From: Lingula anatina
Lineage: Eukaryota; Brachiopoda; Lingulata; Lingulida; Lingulidae
Length of the DNA: 31,271 nucleotides
NCBI RefSeq assembly: GCF_001039355.2
Contig: NW_019775761.1
Span: forward strand, 1-31,271
Direction: 5' to 3'
The notes beneath the pieces were generated by a model, which was not told the DNA's origin, did not search any database, and was given only the letters and a program-made list of their open reading frames with translations. Positions 1 through 8,549 of the stretch are shown here, in pieces. Made by a program: the position numbers and the translations under genes. The first letter of the stretch is position 1, and every line of letters begins with the position of its first letter.

Positions 1-270
1 TGGCGTGATGACTGCTTCTAAGCCGGTACCTGGAAAACCTACAACAAGCAAGCGTGGTTACGTAATATGTATATATGTGTAGAGAGAGCGACTGAGTAGA
101 GGCAATAGCGCTGATTGGGGACCCTCTTTCTATTTAATATGTGAAAGCTGATAAAGACCTCTTACTTATTCAGATTTTTAACCAAAAATCTAATTTTACT
201 GATAAAGTTATTTTTACTGTGCTATTTTAAGCATCGGAAAGATACACTGTATGTTTGCCCACACCTAATA

Positions 271-338
271 AAATGTTAATTTACTTATGAATATTAGAAA
301 AAAAGCAATGTTAATTTACTTATGAATTTTAGAAAGAA
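271..338. repeat. Two-copy tandem duplication, period about 35 bp
   Basis: The segment aatgttaatttacttatgaa begins at 272 and again at 307; each copy is followed by a/t-rich sequence ending tagaaa. It is a local duplication in the intron with no known role. Confidence 0.8.
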
Positions 339-430
339 AACATTTAGCACTTCCAAGAACACCAGCATTCACATATCATATGGATAGAGGGCCCCTATAC
401 GAGTAGCAAAGCAAAAGCACGACCGAGGCT

Positions 431-491
431 AGGTCAGGGTCATATACGCATCACTGCAAGGTCAAGGTCATATTAGATGAGGTCAAGGTCA
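431..491. promoter_or_regulatory. Three AGGTCA(A/G)GGTCA direct repeats
   Basis: Copies at 431-442, 459-470 and 480-491. Each is a head-to-tail pair of the nuclear-receptor half-site AGGTCA with no spacer. The last two also contain TCAAGGTCA, the extended half-site bound by ERR and SF-1 type monomeric receptors. The array lies about 100 bp beyond the helix A exon in transcript direction. The repeats are certain; a receptor-binding role is inferred, and the array could simply be a short tandem repeat. Confidence 0.5.
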
Positions 492-588
492 CTACTTGCA
501 TCACTTCAAGCCACTTCTAAATGTGCGAAGTAGCCAAAGGGCTATTGCTTTCAATTTTTCTATTGTCCGCTTTAGAATGTCTACATAC

Positions 589-773
589 GAGATGGGGCTA
601 GGATGGGGTCGTAGGTGGATCTTCCAGGTGGCTTGGGAAGTGGAGTGCTCGTCTGCTGCATAGCACCGCCATACTGCCTGAATCAGAACCGAGGCTGGGA
701 TCTGTCGTCTGCTGTGGTGCTTCTGTCTCTGCTGTTCGTGCACTTTCAAAGCAAATCCTGAACCTAGAATACC
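589..773 (-). CDS. KCNQ1: KCNQ1-like channel, exon encoding S6 end and helix A
   Basis: Sixty-one codons plus two bases. The protein begins [20 protein letters not shown], the inner end of S6 and the start of cytoplasmic helix A, then [20 protein letters not shown], which holds the IQ-type motif that binds calmodulin constitutively in KCNQ channels, then [20 protein letters not shown]. The acceptor is TTTAACACAG|GGT. An internal TCTAG at 768-764 looks like another acceptor, but using it would break the frame with the pore exon. The donor is less certain: GTATGT after base 589 (phase 2) is the best match, and GTAGAC after base 585 (phase 0) is an alternative. Human KCNQ1 encodes this stretch in two exons split after LIQ; here they are one. 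Helices B to D and the stop codon must lie to the left of the window. Confidence 0.9.
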
Positions 774-1881
774 CTGTGTTAAACCAGAAATGTGAGTTCG
801 TGAACTTTCACAGCGGTTATTTTTATTTATATATATAAGTTCTGTGTGACTGAGAAAGAGTTTGTAATTTACGAGAGATATGCAATAAAATGGTAGCCCC
901 TGCGCACGCGCTTACGACCATGACTTCGGCCCACACAGACGTCGCAAAAATGTCAGTTACGCTGTGTGATATCCAACAGCATCACCAAATGTTCATCTGT
1001 ACAGCAAAATAGGTTTATAACGCGCACCTTTTATATCTAAATAATGTTGTGTGTTTTACAAAATAGCCGAATATACAAATGTGTTGGTAATCTGTTACAA
1101 CGGACTGACTGTGCCTTATTTCTGGATAAATGCAATCGTTTAATAATTATGAATGTGCAGACAACTGCAAATACGGGCAATTAACACAGAGAGCCATTGT
1201 TTGTCATAAGCAATACAATTATAAATATTGTCAAAGGAAATCAATGAGATAGGCAGGCACGTGTAGTTGAATACGTCATCGATATATGATGAGGACAATA
1301 TTTGCGTTATCACGACTTAGTGAGTACATGGAGGACAGTATGTGCTTGTTTATACATTTAAGTGCACACATTGAGCTTGACATAACAAAAAGAAAAATGG
1401 AAATGTCATCATTTTCCCGTAATCCTAAGGTTCGTACAGCATATTCAATATCATTGACAATTTGCGAACTATAAGCTCGATTTTCAAGATAGACCATTCC
1501 GCAGTTGCAACTGTCCCTTACTCCTATTTCTGTCTTCACATCCGTCATAATTACAGGAACAGGAATTGTTCTAACTTAATATAGGCCGGGTGCTCATAGT
1601 ATGTCTTTATAACAACTTTAATTTGACAGTACCTTAGTACAGTGTAGTGATTTTAGAAAGGCGCCTCCATTATTAAAAAAGTGTCATGTAAAAAAGGAAA
1701 GTAATATGACACACCATCTGTATCAAATCTTAAAACTTTTTCAGAATAACAAATTGTATTCGGTAAAAAAACACTGCTTCCAAAATGAACATCTGATAAC
1801 GATGCGTTTTCTTTCAAGCTTCATATAATATGACTAAATATATTTAAACACAAATTTAAATGATAAGCTACGGCTTCAACA

Positions 1882-1909
1882 CGGGTCATATGCTTGGCAT
1901 ATGAGACCC
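1882..1909. repeat. Short hairpin at left edge of fold-back element 1
   Basis: gggtcatatg and catatgagaccc face each other across a five-base loop (one unpaired base on one side). It overlaps the first bases of the fold-back element. Confidence 0.7.
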
Positions 1910-2160
1910 CATTCCCGTACCTAGATCGATCTAGCAGGATCGACCCATCTCCGAGGGGATTCTCGCTAAATTGCTTTCAGAACAAGTTGCTTAGATGTCT
2001 GGCACGCCTACTGAAGCTGCTAAACGATAGTTGATTACCCCCTAACAGCTTCAGTAGGTCTAATACACATCAGAGCTGCTTAAGCTGAATGTAATTTAGC
2101 GAGAAACCCCTCGGATATGGGTCGATCCTGCTAGATCGATCTAGGTGTAGGAATGGGATC
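1905..2160. mobile_element. Fold-back (MITE-like) element 1
   Basis: The outer arms 1905-1973 and 2093-2160 are near-perfect inverted copies; both contain the 20-base core ctagatcgatctagcaggat or its complement. The homology continues inward, with cctactgaagctg at 2007-2019 matching cagcttcagtagg at 2046-2058, so nearly the whole 256 bp folds on itself. There is no coding capacity. I see no clear target-site duplication, so the superfamily is unknown. Its right end is 30 bp from the pore exon donor. Confidence 0.82.
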
Positions 2161-2190
2161 TAAATATGTCTATTGGCGTTCTATACTCAC

Positions 2191-2301
2191 TGCAGGTAAG
2201 GCAAAGAACGCTATTCCACTCATGGCGCACACGGCCGCTATTAATTTCCCCGCCCAGGACTCTGGAACCGTGTCACCGTACCCCACCGTGCATAGTGTGA
2301 T
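2191..2301 (-). CDS. KCNQ1: KCNQ1-like channel, exon encoding selectivity filter and S6
   Basis: Thirty-seven codons, phase 0 at both ends. It starts ITLCTVGYGDTVPESWAGK, the end of the pore helix and the K+ selectivity filter (GYGD), and ends GIAFFALPA, the S6 helix up to the Pro of the KCNQ PAG hinge. The next exon starts at GILG, so the ALPA|GILG junction is at the same place as in human KCNQ1, where A344 is the last codon of its exon. The acceptor is seven T then CCAG; the donor GCA|GTGAGT. The filter has Val where KCNQ channels usually have Ile, and Cys in place of the first Thr of the TT pair. The exon sits between two fold-back repeats that end about 30 bases away on each side. Confidence 0.96.
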
Positions 2302-2329
2302 CTGGAAAAAAAGACATGATAACCAACAT

Positions 2330-2552
2330 GCCTTATAAACGGATTAGGCGTTTACTTAAACTACCCGTAAAATATTTTAGCAGTAACGTCCATAGAAATA
2401 ACAAAACCCACCAACAAATCGATACCTAGCACTAACATTCCTCCGCTCTGGTAGTGCTAGTTAATTTGTGGGTCATGTAGTTAACATGGGCGTTAATGCT
2501 AAATGATATGCGGGTAGTATTAGTAAACGCCTAATCCGTACGTTTATAAGGC
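2330..2552. mobile_element. Fold-back (MITE-like) element 2
   Basis: The left arm starts gccttataaacggattaggc (2330). The right arm is its inverted copy, ending at 2552, with a four-base insertion (gtac) in the terminal part. Pairing continues inward through agtaaacgcc, ctacccg and ctagcac motifs to a small loop near 2436-2450. The sequence is different from element 1. It is non-coding. It ends 28 bp upstream (in transcript sense) of the pore exon, so it must overlap or adjoin the branch-point region. Confidence 0.82.
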
Positions 2553-2822
2553 CTGATCAAGGCAATTAGGCGTATTTACTGCGGAATGTAATCCATATGT
2601 CTATCAACTCTACCGTTTTGTATGTCCACCAGTGTAGTACATACATTAAATGTATATTGTGCTTGGTATAAAAACTAATGAGAACATTTACGGTATGGAG
2701 GATATTGAAACTATTTGCAGGATATTGAAGCGTCCATATTTACCCTTGATTCAGATTTCATTAATTTACGTTGCTTTGTAGGGTATGTAGGTAAATAATG
2801 AAGATGGATAATAATAACGATA

Positions 2823-2827
2823 GATAT

Positions 2828-2863
<36 letters not shown>
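2823..2863. repeat. GATA microsatellite
   Basis: A run of about nine (gata) units with one interruption near the left end, inside the S5-pore intron. Confidence 0.97.
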
Positions 2864-2864
<1 letters not shown>

Positions 2865-3026
2865 CAATTGCGTACATATCAAAACAATTATTTTAGAAAT
2901 TTTCGTTTTTAATAGCCTCTTAGTCAAGCATACAATCCTATGTTGATCATGAAAAACCTTCTTCACAACACTTCTTCTGCACTTGTGCATAGTGCCAAAA
3001 ATCGTCAGTGTAATCACGTGACTTAC

Positions 3027-3152
3027 CACAGCCCACCAGAGGGCGTTTGCATAGGTTTCAAACTTTGGATTGTTGTCTTTTTCCACGAGATATACAAAGA
3101 AGGCGGAGAATATCAGGACCAACACGGCGATGTAAAGAGTCGTTATCAGTTC
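3027..3152 (-). CDS. KCNQ1: KCNQ1-like channel, exon encoding S5 and pore turret
   Basis: Forty-two codons, both ends phase 0. The protein starts [20 protein letters not shown], the S5 helix with the KCNQ1-type ELITTLYI start, then [22 protein letters not shown], which is the extracellular turret and the start of the pore helix. The double Trp before the filter is present. The turret is about five residues shorter than in human KCNQ1 and equals the KCNQ2 length, giving 126 nt. The acceptor is a long pyrimidine tract ending TTTCTAG and the donor GTG|GTAAGT. The open reading frame carries on past the donor into the intron and a GATA microsatellite, but the splice site and the join to the filter exon leave no doubt about the boundary. 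Confidence 0.95.
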
Positions 3153-4049
3153 CTAGAAAGAAAAAATAGAGTCAAGTTTCAATGTTGATATACTGGTACA
3201 TTTCTGAGAAAAGGTTGAGAAAATGCCAGACAAACTCTGTCGGGCCTAGGAAATCTAAGGAGAGAGATAATACGATCTCTTCAACATACTGTCATGAATA
3301 TTTTACAAGGTGTGGTACGTATGGGACATATTTATTCTTCTGTAAGCCCGATGTCCTGAGGCCTTTTTTCTTGGCAAGAGACGAAGGGGGGTTTCATCTC
3401 CGCCTCCTGCATACAAACGGCCATGATGAAAATAATGAAGAGCATTAATATCGCCACGCAACCGGTATAGTCTCTGATCGGCCCAACTATTCCACAGCCA
3501 CACTGTATGCCAAGCAATTGTGGAGTGGTATGCCACGGTTGTGATTCAAATACAGGTACGTGTAGGCTGGCAAGCCGCCTGGGCCATTTGCCAATTGGAA
3601 CCAACTGTGGATACGAGATTGTTAAAATATATAGCTTTGTCTACTGGTACTTTGAACAGGCATGTAAGCGTATAGCAAACCCGTACGTATCACATATTAT
3701 ATAACTTTTATATGTTTTGTTCGTGTTATATCAAGTCATGTAGCTGCAAATAAGTTTATATGTAATAAAGAAGGAAACCAATCCATGTTGCTGCGGTTTG
3801 TACTTAATTTAATTACAAAGCAATTTAACACCAGACACATACACACACATACAACTTATGGGCACACTGCAAACTGATCACTTACGTGTAATTATAATGG
3901 CATACATATAGGTAACATTCATACTGCATTACGAAGAAATAAGTGTAGTCCTTTTGCTTTATAAAAACAGGTTTAAGCCCAATGTATTGATTTGCTAACT
4001 AATATATTAGTCTCATACCATACAGTATATACAGGTTACAGGTACTAGT

Positions 4050-4095
4050 ACACACACACAAACACACACACACACACACACACACACGCACGCAC
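4050..4095. repeat. CA microsatellite
   Basis: A (ca)n run with a single caa interruption, ending in two cg-containing units. Confidence 0.97.
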
Positions 4096-6218
4096 TTCGA
4101 ACGCATGTACCGGTATATGAATGCCCACCCGGTTCGTAAGTACGTAGAAGTTTTCCACTAAGTTATTGCTGACTTATTGCAATAACTGACACCATAAGAC
4201 GGAATCGTAAAACACGTCTATAGTCTCATAACCTTTAGAACAGATAATGGCAAGGATTCCGTAAATTGCATAACACCCATAAAATGTGTGGCAATGCGCC
4301 TTGAACGTTATACCTACTGCAGATGCCAAGGACGTAGCATAAAAATTGATGAAAATGAATGGGAGAAAAGACCGTGGTAACTTACGGCAATCGTTATCCG
4401 TAGAACGGCGTCCAAACGGTGCAGCAGCGCGCAGAAGGCGTGCCTGGTTTTCCGGTATTGCATTTTACGTCGAAATATGCGGGATGAGCATTTTTACTGA
4501 AACCACAATCAAAGACAGCCAACTGAAGGAAAAAAAGACCAATAGTTTCTTGCAAAGTGACCTTTACGTCTTGCCGGAGACTAGATACTGCTACGTGCGT
4601 CATGGAGGTCAAGGGTGACGCTTCCTTCAAGGAGGAAACGCGCGTTCCGTTTAGAACTCTCTGGTATTCCGGTACTCTATCATTCGGAGCGTCTCGTTGT
4701 TGCGCAACGTAATGAGAAAATTGTAATAATCTTTCTCGTATTTTGAAAGCAGCTTTCTCGGGTCTTAGACAGGTGGCGAGTTTTAATGCAGTTGTAGATT
4801 AGACCACGGTTAGGAGAAATACTGAGCATTTGTGATCTTATCCGGTTTAGGCAATGCCTCTTCCCGGGAATGGAAAGTCAGCCACAAGCAGTTGTCAAAA
4901 CAGAACATGTGTTGCTTTCCCTGACAATAAATAAGAATAATCATAACATCCAACGATATATTGATGCCAAAAGGATGTCTACAAATGTAAAATGTGCATA
5001 ACTGTCTGTCAGCCAATATAGCGTCAGCGCCTATATAATAAAACTACATCACAATATTGCTTGACACTAATGCCTGTCTTTATATCCAACTTGCGTTGAA
5101 GAATCTGTTACGACCCAATCTCGCGTGAGAAAATGAGATTTCCGACTTTCACAGTCAGTTATCAGTAAAGATATAATTTTGATCAAGAAGAACTGAGTTC
5201 CTTTATACATCGCTTTGTTGTCTGTGCTTGTTCAGAAGTTCTTCTTAAGACAAAAGGGAAAAGGAGCTTGCCAATGTACGCGCACTGACCTGTTACCCGT
5301 TTCACAAAAGAATTTGAGTCAGTTCCAGTGGTTAACAATTATGTTACCAACGTTACATGATCACGTGCACACACCTTACCCTATCAGGAACAGTGTTACG
5401 GCACTTTCACGGACATCCTAGTCAACTAAACCAGCGAAACGACTTTTTTGTATTTAAACCTGGGACCTGGACTCCTTAAGCTGCATGACCTCCAGTAATT
5501 GCTATGTATAATCAGTGCGTGAAGGAACCACGATCCTAAGCCAATTAGTACCGTCTTATAGCGCTGTATAATGACGCGGTGGCTTTATCGTATAAGCACT
5601 CGTGGGCGACTTTACCCGAATTAATCAGCACCGGTATTGCTATTGTGCAAAGTTAAACTATTGTAGACGTGTTTACTAAGATATATACTTTCTGGTGTCA
5701 GTTCCTTTATATGTTTACGTTCCCATTAATGTAGGGTTGGCTTCATTTGACACTAAAACAGAACAGACAATGGGTTTTCATTCTTGGAAATTGCCTGCAA
5801 TTAGCCCAGCCATGTGTCAAAATACATGTTTTCTCAGAAACATTGTCTTCGCACGCAAGCAATTAACATATGTTGAAGCATGAACATTGAAAAACCAATC
5901 AACGCTTGGCTTTTCCCTGAAAAATATCACTTAAGTAGCGATCAACGTGTTTAAGCGTGACATTTTCTTGTTTTGGGGATACCCAATTGAAACAAACCAT
6001 CCGTCTTTACTTTAATTTATACACCATTTGGAAGATTTGTGGTTTATGTATCTTAAAGTATGTATTGAATCATTCTGAATATAACTTCCTGTAACATTTA
6101 TATCGATAAATAGTTATGGTATATTTAAGTGTATGGTGGTGTCAGCTAGGTGTCGTGTTTTGTTGCATTGAATTGCACTGTTCTGAATTCTTTTAATGGT
6201 TAAAATCGGTGTTGTCTT

Positions 6219-6240
6219 GTTTCTATTCTATTCTATTCTA
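6219..6240. repeat. TTCTA short tandem repeat
   Basis: About four ttcta units, about 60 bp past the donor of the S4 exon in the intron. Confidence 0.85.
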
Positions 6241-6299
6241 CATGTATTTAACTCTACATACATTACATTACACTCTATACACATTGATGCCTCCCTCAC

Positions 6300-6472
6300 C
6301 TGCCTGTGCGCCCAAATCACCGACCCCAGTAGCTTCCAAGTGCTGCCCCGTCTGTCCAGCCTCACCATACGGAGGAGCTGGAAGAACCTCAGCCCTCGCA
6401 ACACCGACGTGAAAGGCACCCCCGAGGCTCCAATCAGTAATACTGTTACACTGGCTATAATGCAGAGGACAT
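6300..6472 (-). CDS. KCNQ1: KCNQ1-like channel, exon encoding S3, S4 and S4-S5 linker
   Basis: Two bases then 57 codons. S3 ([16 protein letters not shown]) is followed by the S4 voltage sensor ([20 protein letters not shown]) and the S4-S5 linker [17 protein letters not shown]4 has arginines at every third position except for a Gln at the third place, the Arg-Arg-Gln-Arg pattern typical of KCNQ channels. The position that is His in human KCNQ1 (H240) is Arg, as in KCNQ2-5. The linker [12 protein letters not shown] is close to the PIP2- and calmodulin-contacting linker of the family. The acceptor is TTTTCCAG and the donor CAG|GTGAGG, phase 0. Human KCNQ1 splits this segment into two exons (79 + 97 nt as I recall), while here it is one exon of 173 nt, as in KCNQ2. 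Confidence 0.96.
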
Positions 6473-7154
6473 CTGGAAAACAAAGAATCATGTATTAATG
6501 CTGTGTATTTATTTATTTATATATTTATTTATGAAGTTAAGGCCATGCCGTGTTTGCACGTCAGGTTTGTCACGGATTGTTGGGAAAATCTTGTCTAAGT
6601 GATCAGCCCACTTACAACGCTTGCTTAGCAGCTCATTTCAAAACCACTCACGTTGATTGTTCTAATGGCTCTTTCGCTATTAAGTCTAGAATGGAACTTG
6701 AGAAATTGGTTCAAATAAACTGTTCAAGCACGCACCGATGGGTGAAGGTCTGCAGGTATTTTACGAAACACCCAAGGTCTTCAAGTGTACATTTTCTTTT
6801 GTTTCGGACCACTGACATGACCATTTTGGGCTGTCAGAACATTCGTTTTGGACATGTGGTACGTATATAGCTTACAGTTGATCTGGCAGGTCTGTTTTGC
6901 AAAGCTGCTGTGTGCATGGAAAATATAGCAGTTTAATGTCCTTTGCTTTCGTCGAAAATAATTATTCGATTCGTCAAAATCAGTCATACAAGTTGCAGAT
7001 TATACGTATATGCATACAAAAATTGTGTTGTGTCGATTCATGGCTACAGGTAGACAAATTATAAAGATTGTTTTTGCTTAATTTTATAATCCTTGAGACT
7101 GTTACATAAGAACATTTAAATATTTATCTTGACATAAACAACCGTTCCATTCAC
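6473..7154 (-). other. Intron between S2 exon and S3-S4 exon
   Basis: The intron is 682 bp, from GTGAAT (7154) to TTTTCCAG (6473), with a short TTTA-rich run at about 6506-6532. I see nothing else in it. Confidence 0.9.
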
Positions 7155-7281
7155 CTATTACACACAACGGTCTCCGAGAGAAGCGGAGTCTGCCCTCCAG
7201 TCCTTGATAACGAGACCGGCAGCCGGAAGACCACACACGAAGCACGTATTCAGTTGTGTACCAGAGCACCATGATGAGTTC
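7155..7281 (-). CDS. KCNQ1: KCNQ1-like channel, exon encoding S2 and start of S3
   Basis: Forty-two codons plus one base, starting ELIMVLWYTTEYVLRVW and ending RRPLCVI followed by a split Asp codon. This is S2, the basic S2-S3 linker and the start of S3. The two S2 acidic residues that pair with S4 arginines (E160 and E170 in human KCNQ1) are both present. The linker CRSRYQGLEGRLRFSRRP matches the KCNQ1 form closely. The charge-transfer-centre aromatic position (F167 in human KCNQ1) is Tyr here. The acceptor is TTTGTCTTCCAG and the donor ATAG|GTGAAT. The 127-nt length matches KCNQ1 exon 3 as I recall it. Phase 1 at the donor is completed by AT at the start of the next exon, giving the conserved S3 Asp. 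Confidence 0.94.
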
Positions 7282-7337
7282 CTGGAAGACAAATGACTAA
7301 AATGAGATTATCCATAAATAATATATGTGAACGTGTT

Positions 7338-7339
<2 letters not shown>

Positions 7340-7387
<48 letters not shown>
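7340..7387. repeat. TG microsatellite
   Basis: An uninterrupted (tg)n run about 60 bp upstream, in transcript direction, of the S2 exon acceptor. Confidence 0.97.
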
Positions 7388-7388
<1 letters not shown>

Positions 7389-8104
7389 ATGTATGTATGC
7401 ATGTGTGCGTGCGTTTGTACGTCACAGTGCATGTTGGTGTGTATTGACCTGCAGATGTACCCGAAAGTATGTAGGTAATATTAAAATATGTTGTGCAAAG
7501 AAATATCAGACGCGTACCTTATTTGAAAAAAAACAGCATGATGCAGCTGTGATTATATTGAGTAATACAAGTGATAGCAAACATGTGGTCACTGTGATGA
7601 AATAGTATAGGTACATTTAGACATATTACAAGTGTGTCCCGCCACTGTGTGTGTGTCCATGCTATAGCAAATTTAGCATACGTGGGCTGCTTAACTATAT
7701 TGGGCGGATAAGACCGTACCCCTTCCCTTCCCCTGGGCCACCACTCCGAAATGTACGCCCATCACCATGTAGAAATTACACCCGACAATTGCTTCGTTCC
7801 AGTGTTTCATGTCCGACTTTATTTGTCTTGAAAATTTGTTTTGACAAAAAACCCGCAATAATGTTGCATGTGTCACTTCGGTTTAATGTACAGCAAATAA
7901 ACAACTGTGTAGGCAAAGGTTGATTGTGATAATTACCTTATCGTGACCCTGGAGACAATAACAGGAGACTGTGACCACATATGACTGCGGAACATGAACA
8001 AATACTTGGTTTGTTACGACAACATGACGCACGCTACAGCCTTTTCTTGCCAAGTTGAATAAACGCAACGTATAGGCCTATATGCCGCTTGTCCTTAAAC
8101 ACCT

Positions 8105-8395
8105 TCTCTCATTTTACCGCATTTACTTTCTACTTTGTTTTCTTTTTCTATCTTTCTTTGTTTCTTTTTTATTCCCTCCTTTTTCTTTGTTTTCTTTCTT
8201 TCCTCAATTCACTCATTCACTAACTACATGATTCATTCTCTCATTCGTTATTATTTCTTGATTCATTTCTTCTTTCTCCTCTTTCGGTTTTTTTTTTTTA
8301 CTGTTACTCTTACTGTCTTCCTCCTTCCTTTTGTCCTTTCATTCATCCATTCATTCACTCATTCACTCACTCATTCACTCATTTATTCCAACATT
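8105..8395. repeat. Pyrimidine-rich low-complexity block with TTCATTCACTCA repeats
   Basis: The plus strand is about 290 bp of mainly T and C, starting with tttctttc-type sequence and ending in degenerate (attcactc)n units at about 8338-8390. In the transcript this is purine-rich (GAATGA/GAGTGA-like) and lies about 65 bp inside the intron after the S1 exon. A 142-residue open frame across it is a composition artefact. Confidence 0.85.
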
Positions 8396-8458
8396 CTGAC
8401 CTCGTTCTGCACCCACTTCACGCGGCATGTCTGCCAGTGCACTGCAAGATGTACTTAC

Positions 8459-8549
8459 CAAAAAGAACAACAGCTGGCTGATCATGACGCGGTACCTGGG
8501 AACAGTTTCAAGGACACTCAACAAGAGGCAGGCTACAACGGTGACAAAC
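8459..8549 (-). CDS. KCNQ1: KCNQ1-like channel, exon encoding most of S1
   Basis: The minus strand reads one base, then 30 codons beginning FVTVVACLLLSVLETVPRY and ending LLFFL. This is the first transmembrane helix (S1) of the voltage sensor plus the start of the S1-S2 loop. The acceptor is a pyrimidine-rich tract ending CCTTCCAG; the donor is TTTTTG|GTAAGT, a near-perfect match. The 91-nt length and the one-base start phase match what I recall for human KCNQ1 exon 2. The Ser-Val pair in LLLSVL lines up with human S140-V141, sites of gain-of-function arrhythmia mutations, and is conserved. The following S1-S2 loop differs (ETVPRY for STIEQY). The preceding exon must supply two bases of the first codon and the N-terminus; I did not find it in the window. 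Confidence 0.9.

Larger units (their letters stand above)
1..588 (-). other. Intron after helix A exon (continues out of window)
   Basis: No coding exon is seen between the left edge and the helix A exon. The open frame continues from the exon to base 501, but nothing in it ([19 protein letters not shown] and on) resembles KCNQ sequence, so I read it as intron. The stretch contains a 35-bp-period tandem duplication (271-338) and the AGGTCA array (431-491), listed separately. Confidence 0.6.
774..2190 (-). other. Intron between pore exon and helix A exon
   Basis: The intron is bounded by GTGAGT at its 5' end (2190) and AACACAG at its 3' end (774). The part from 774 to 1880 is AT-rich unique sequence in which I see no exon or repeat. 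The part from 1882 to 2160 holds a short hairpin and a fold-back element, listed separately. Confidence 0.85.
2302..3026 (-). other. Intron between S5 exon and pore exon
   Basis: The intron runs from GTAAGT (3026) to TTTTTTTCCAG (2302). It contains fold-back element 2 and a GATA microsatellite; the remaining roughly 300 bp (2553-2820) is AT-rich with no visible gene. A further partial copy of the element 2 end motif (attaggcgtatttact) lies at about 2566-2581. Confidence 0.9.
3153..6299 (-). other. Intron between S4 exon and S5 exon
   Basis: The intron is 3.1 kb, running from GTGAGG (6299) to TTTCTAG (3153). Contents: a CA microsatellite (4050-4095), a TTCTA repeat (6219-6240) and otherwise unique AT-rich sequence. 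Open frames at 3303-3604 and 4394-4630 (minus) lie in slightly more GC-rich stretches but resemble no family I know and have no KCNQ sequence. Confidence 0.85.
7282..8458 (-). other. Intron between S1 exon and S2 exon
   Basis: The intron is 1177 bp, from GTAAGT (8458) to TCTTCCAG (7282). It contains a TG microsatellite close to the acceptor and a long pyrimidine-rich (plus strand) block next to the donor; the middle (7390-8100) is unremarkable. Confidence 0.9.
589..8549 (-). other. KCNQ1: Partial KCNQ1-like potassium channel gene, six internal exons
   Basis: Gene-level entry. Read on the minus strand, six exons join in frame into one protein running from S1 to cytoplasmic helix A of a KCNQ (Kv7) channel, a tetrameric voltage-gated K+ channel of the plasma membrane. 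Exon lengths are 91, 127, 173, 126, 111 and 185 nt, with introns of 1177, 682, 3147, 725 and 1417 nt. The first, second and pore exons have the lengths I recall for human KCNQ1 exons 2, 3 and 7. KCNQ1 rather than KCNQ2-5 is favoured by HRQELITTLY after S4, by CRS.Y.GL.GRLRF after S2, and by the AWRCYAA-like helix A. The exon with the start codon and the distal C-terminal exons are missing from the window, so the gene is incomplete at both ends. No stop codon or frameshift breaks the six exons; it looks intact and functional. Confidence 0.93.

Noticed and set aside
764-768. Alternative acceptor TCTAG just inside the helix A exon
   Set aside because: It would remove GIL and shift the frame relative to the pore exon; the CACAG acceptor restores the invariant ALPA|GILG junction.
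1276-1548. 90-codon minus frame inside the pore-helix A intron, with protein-like composition
   Set aside because: It is not KCNQ sequence; the flanking exons already join in frame without it and no family is recognised.
3303-3604. Overlapping minus frames in the S4-S5 intron, one with a hydrophobic stretch
   Set aside because: The S4 and S5 exons join perfectly without them, and neither frame resembles a known protein.
4394-4630. Cys-containing minus frame in a GC-richer patch of the S4-S5 intron
   Set aside because: No domain recognised; the opposite strand is open over much of the same stretch, suggesting low stop density rather than coding.
7293-7605. Cys/Val-repeat plus frames
   Set aside because: Translation of the TG microsatellite.
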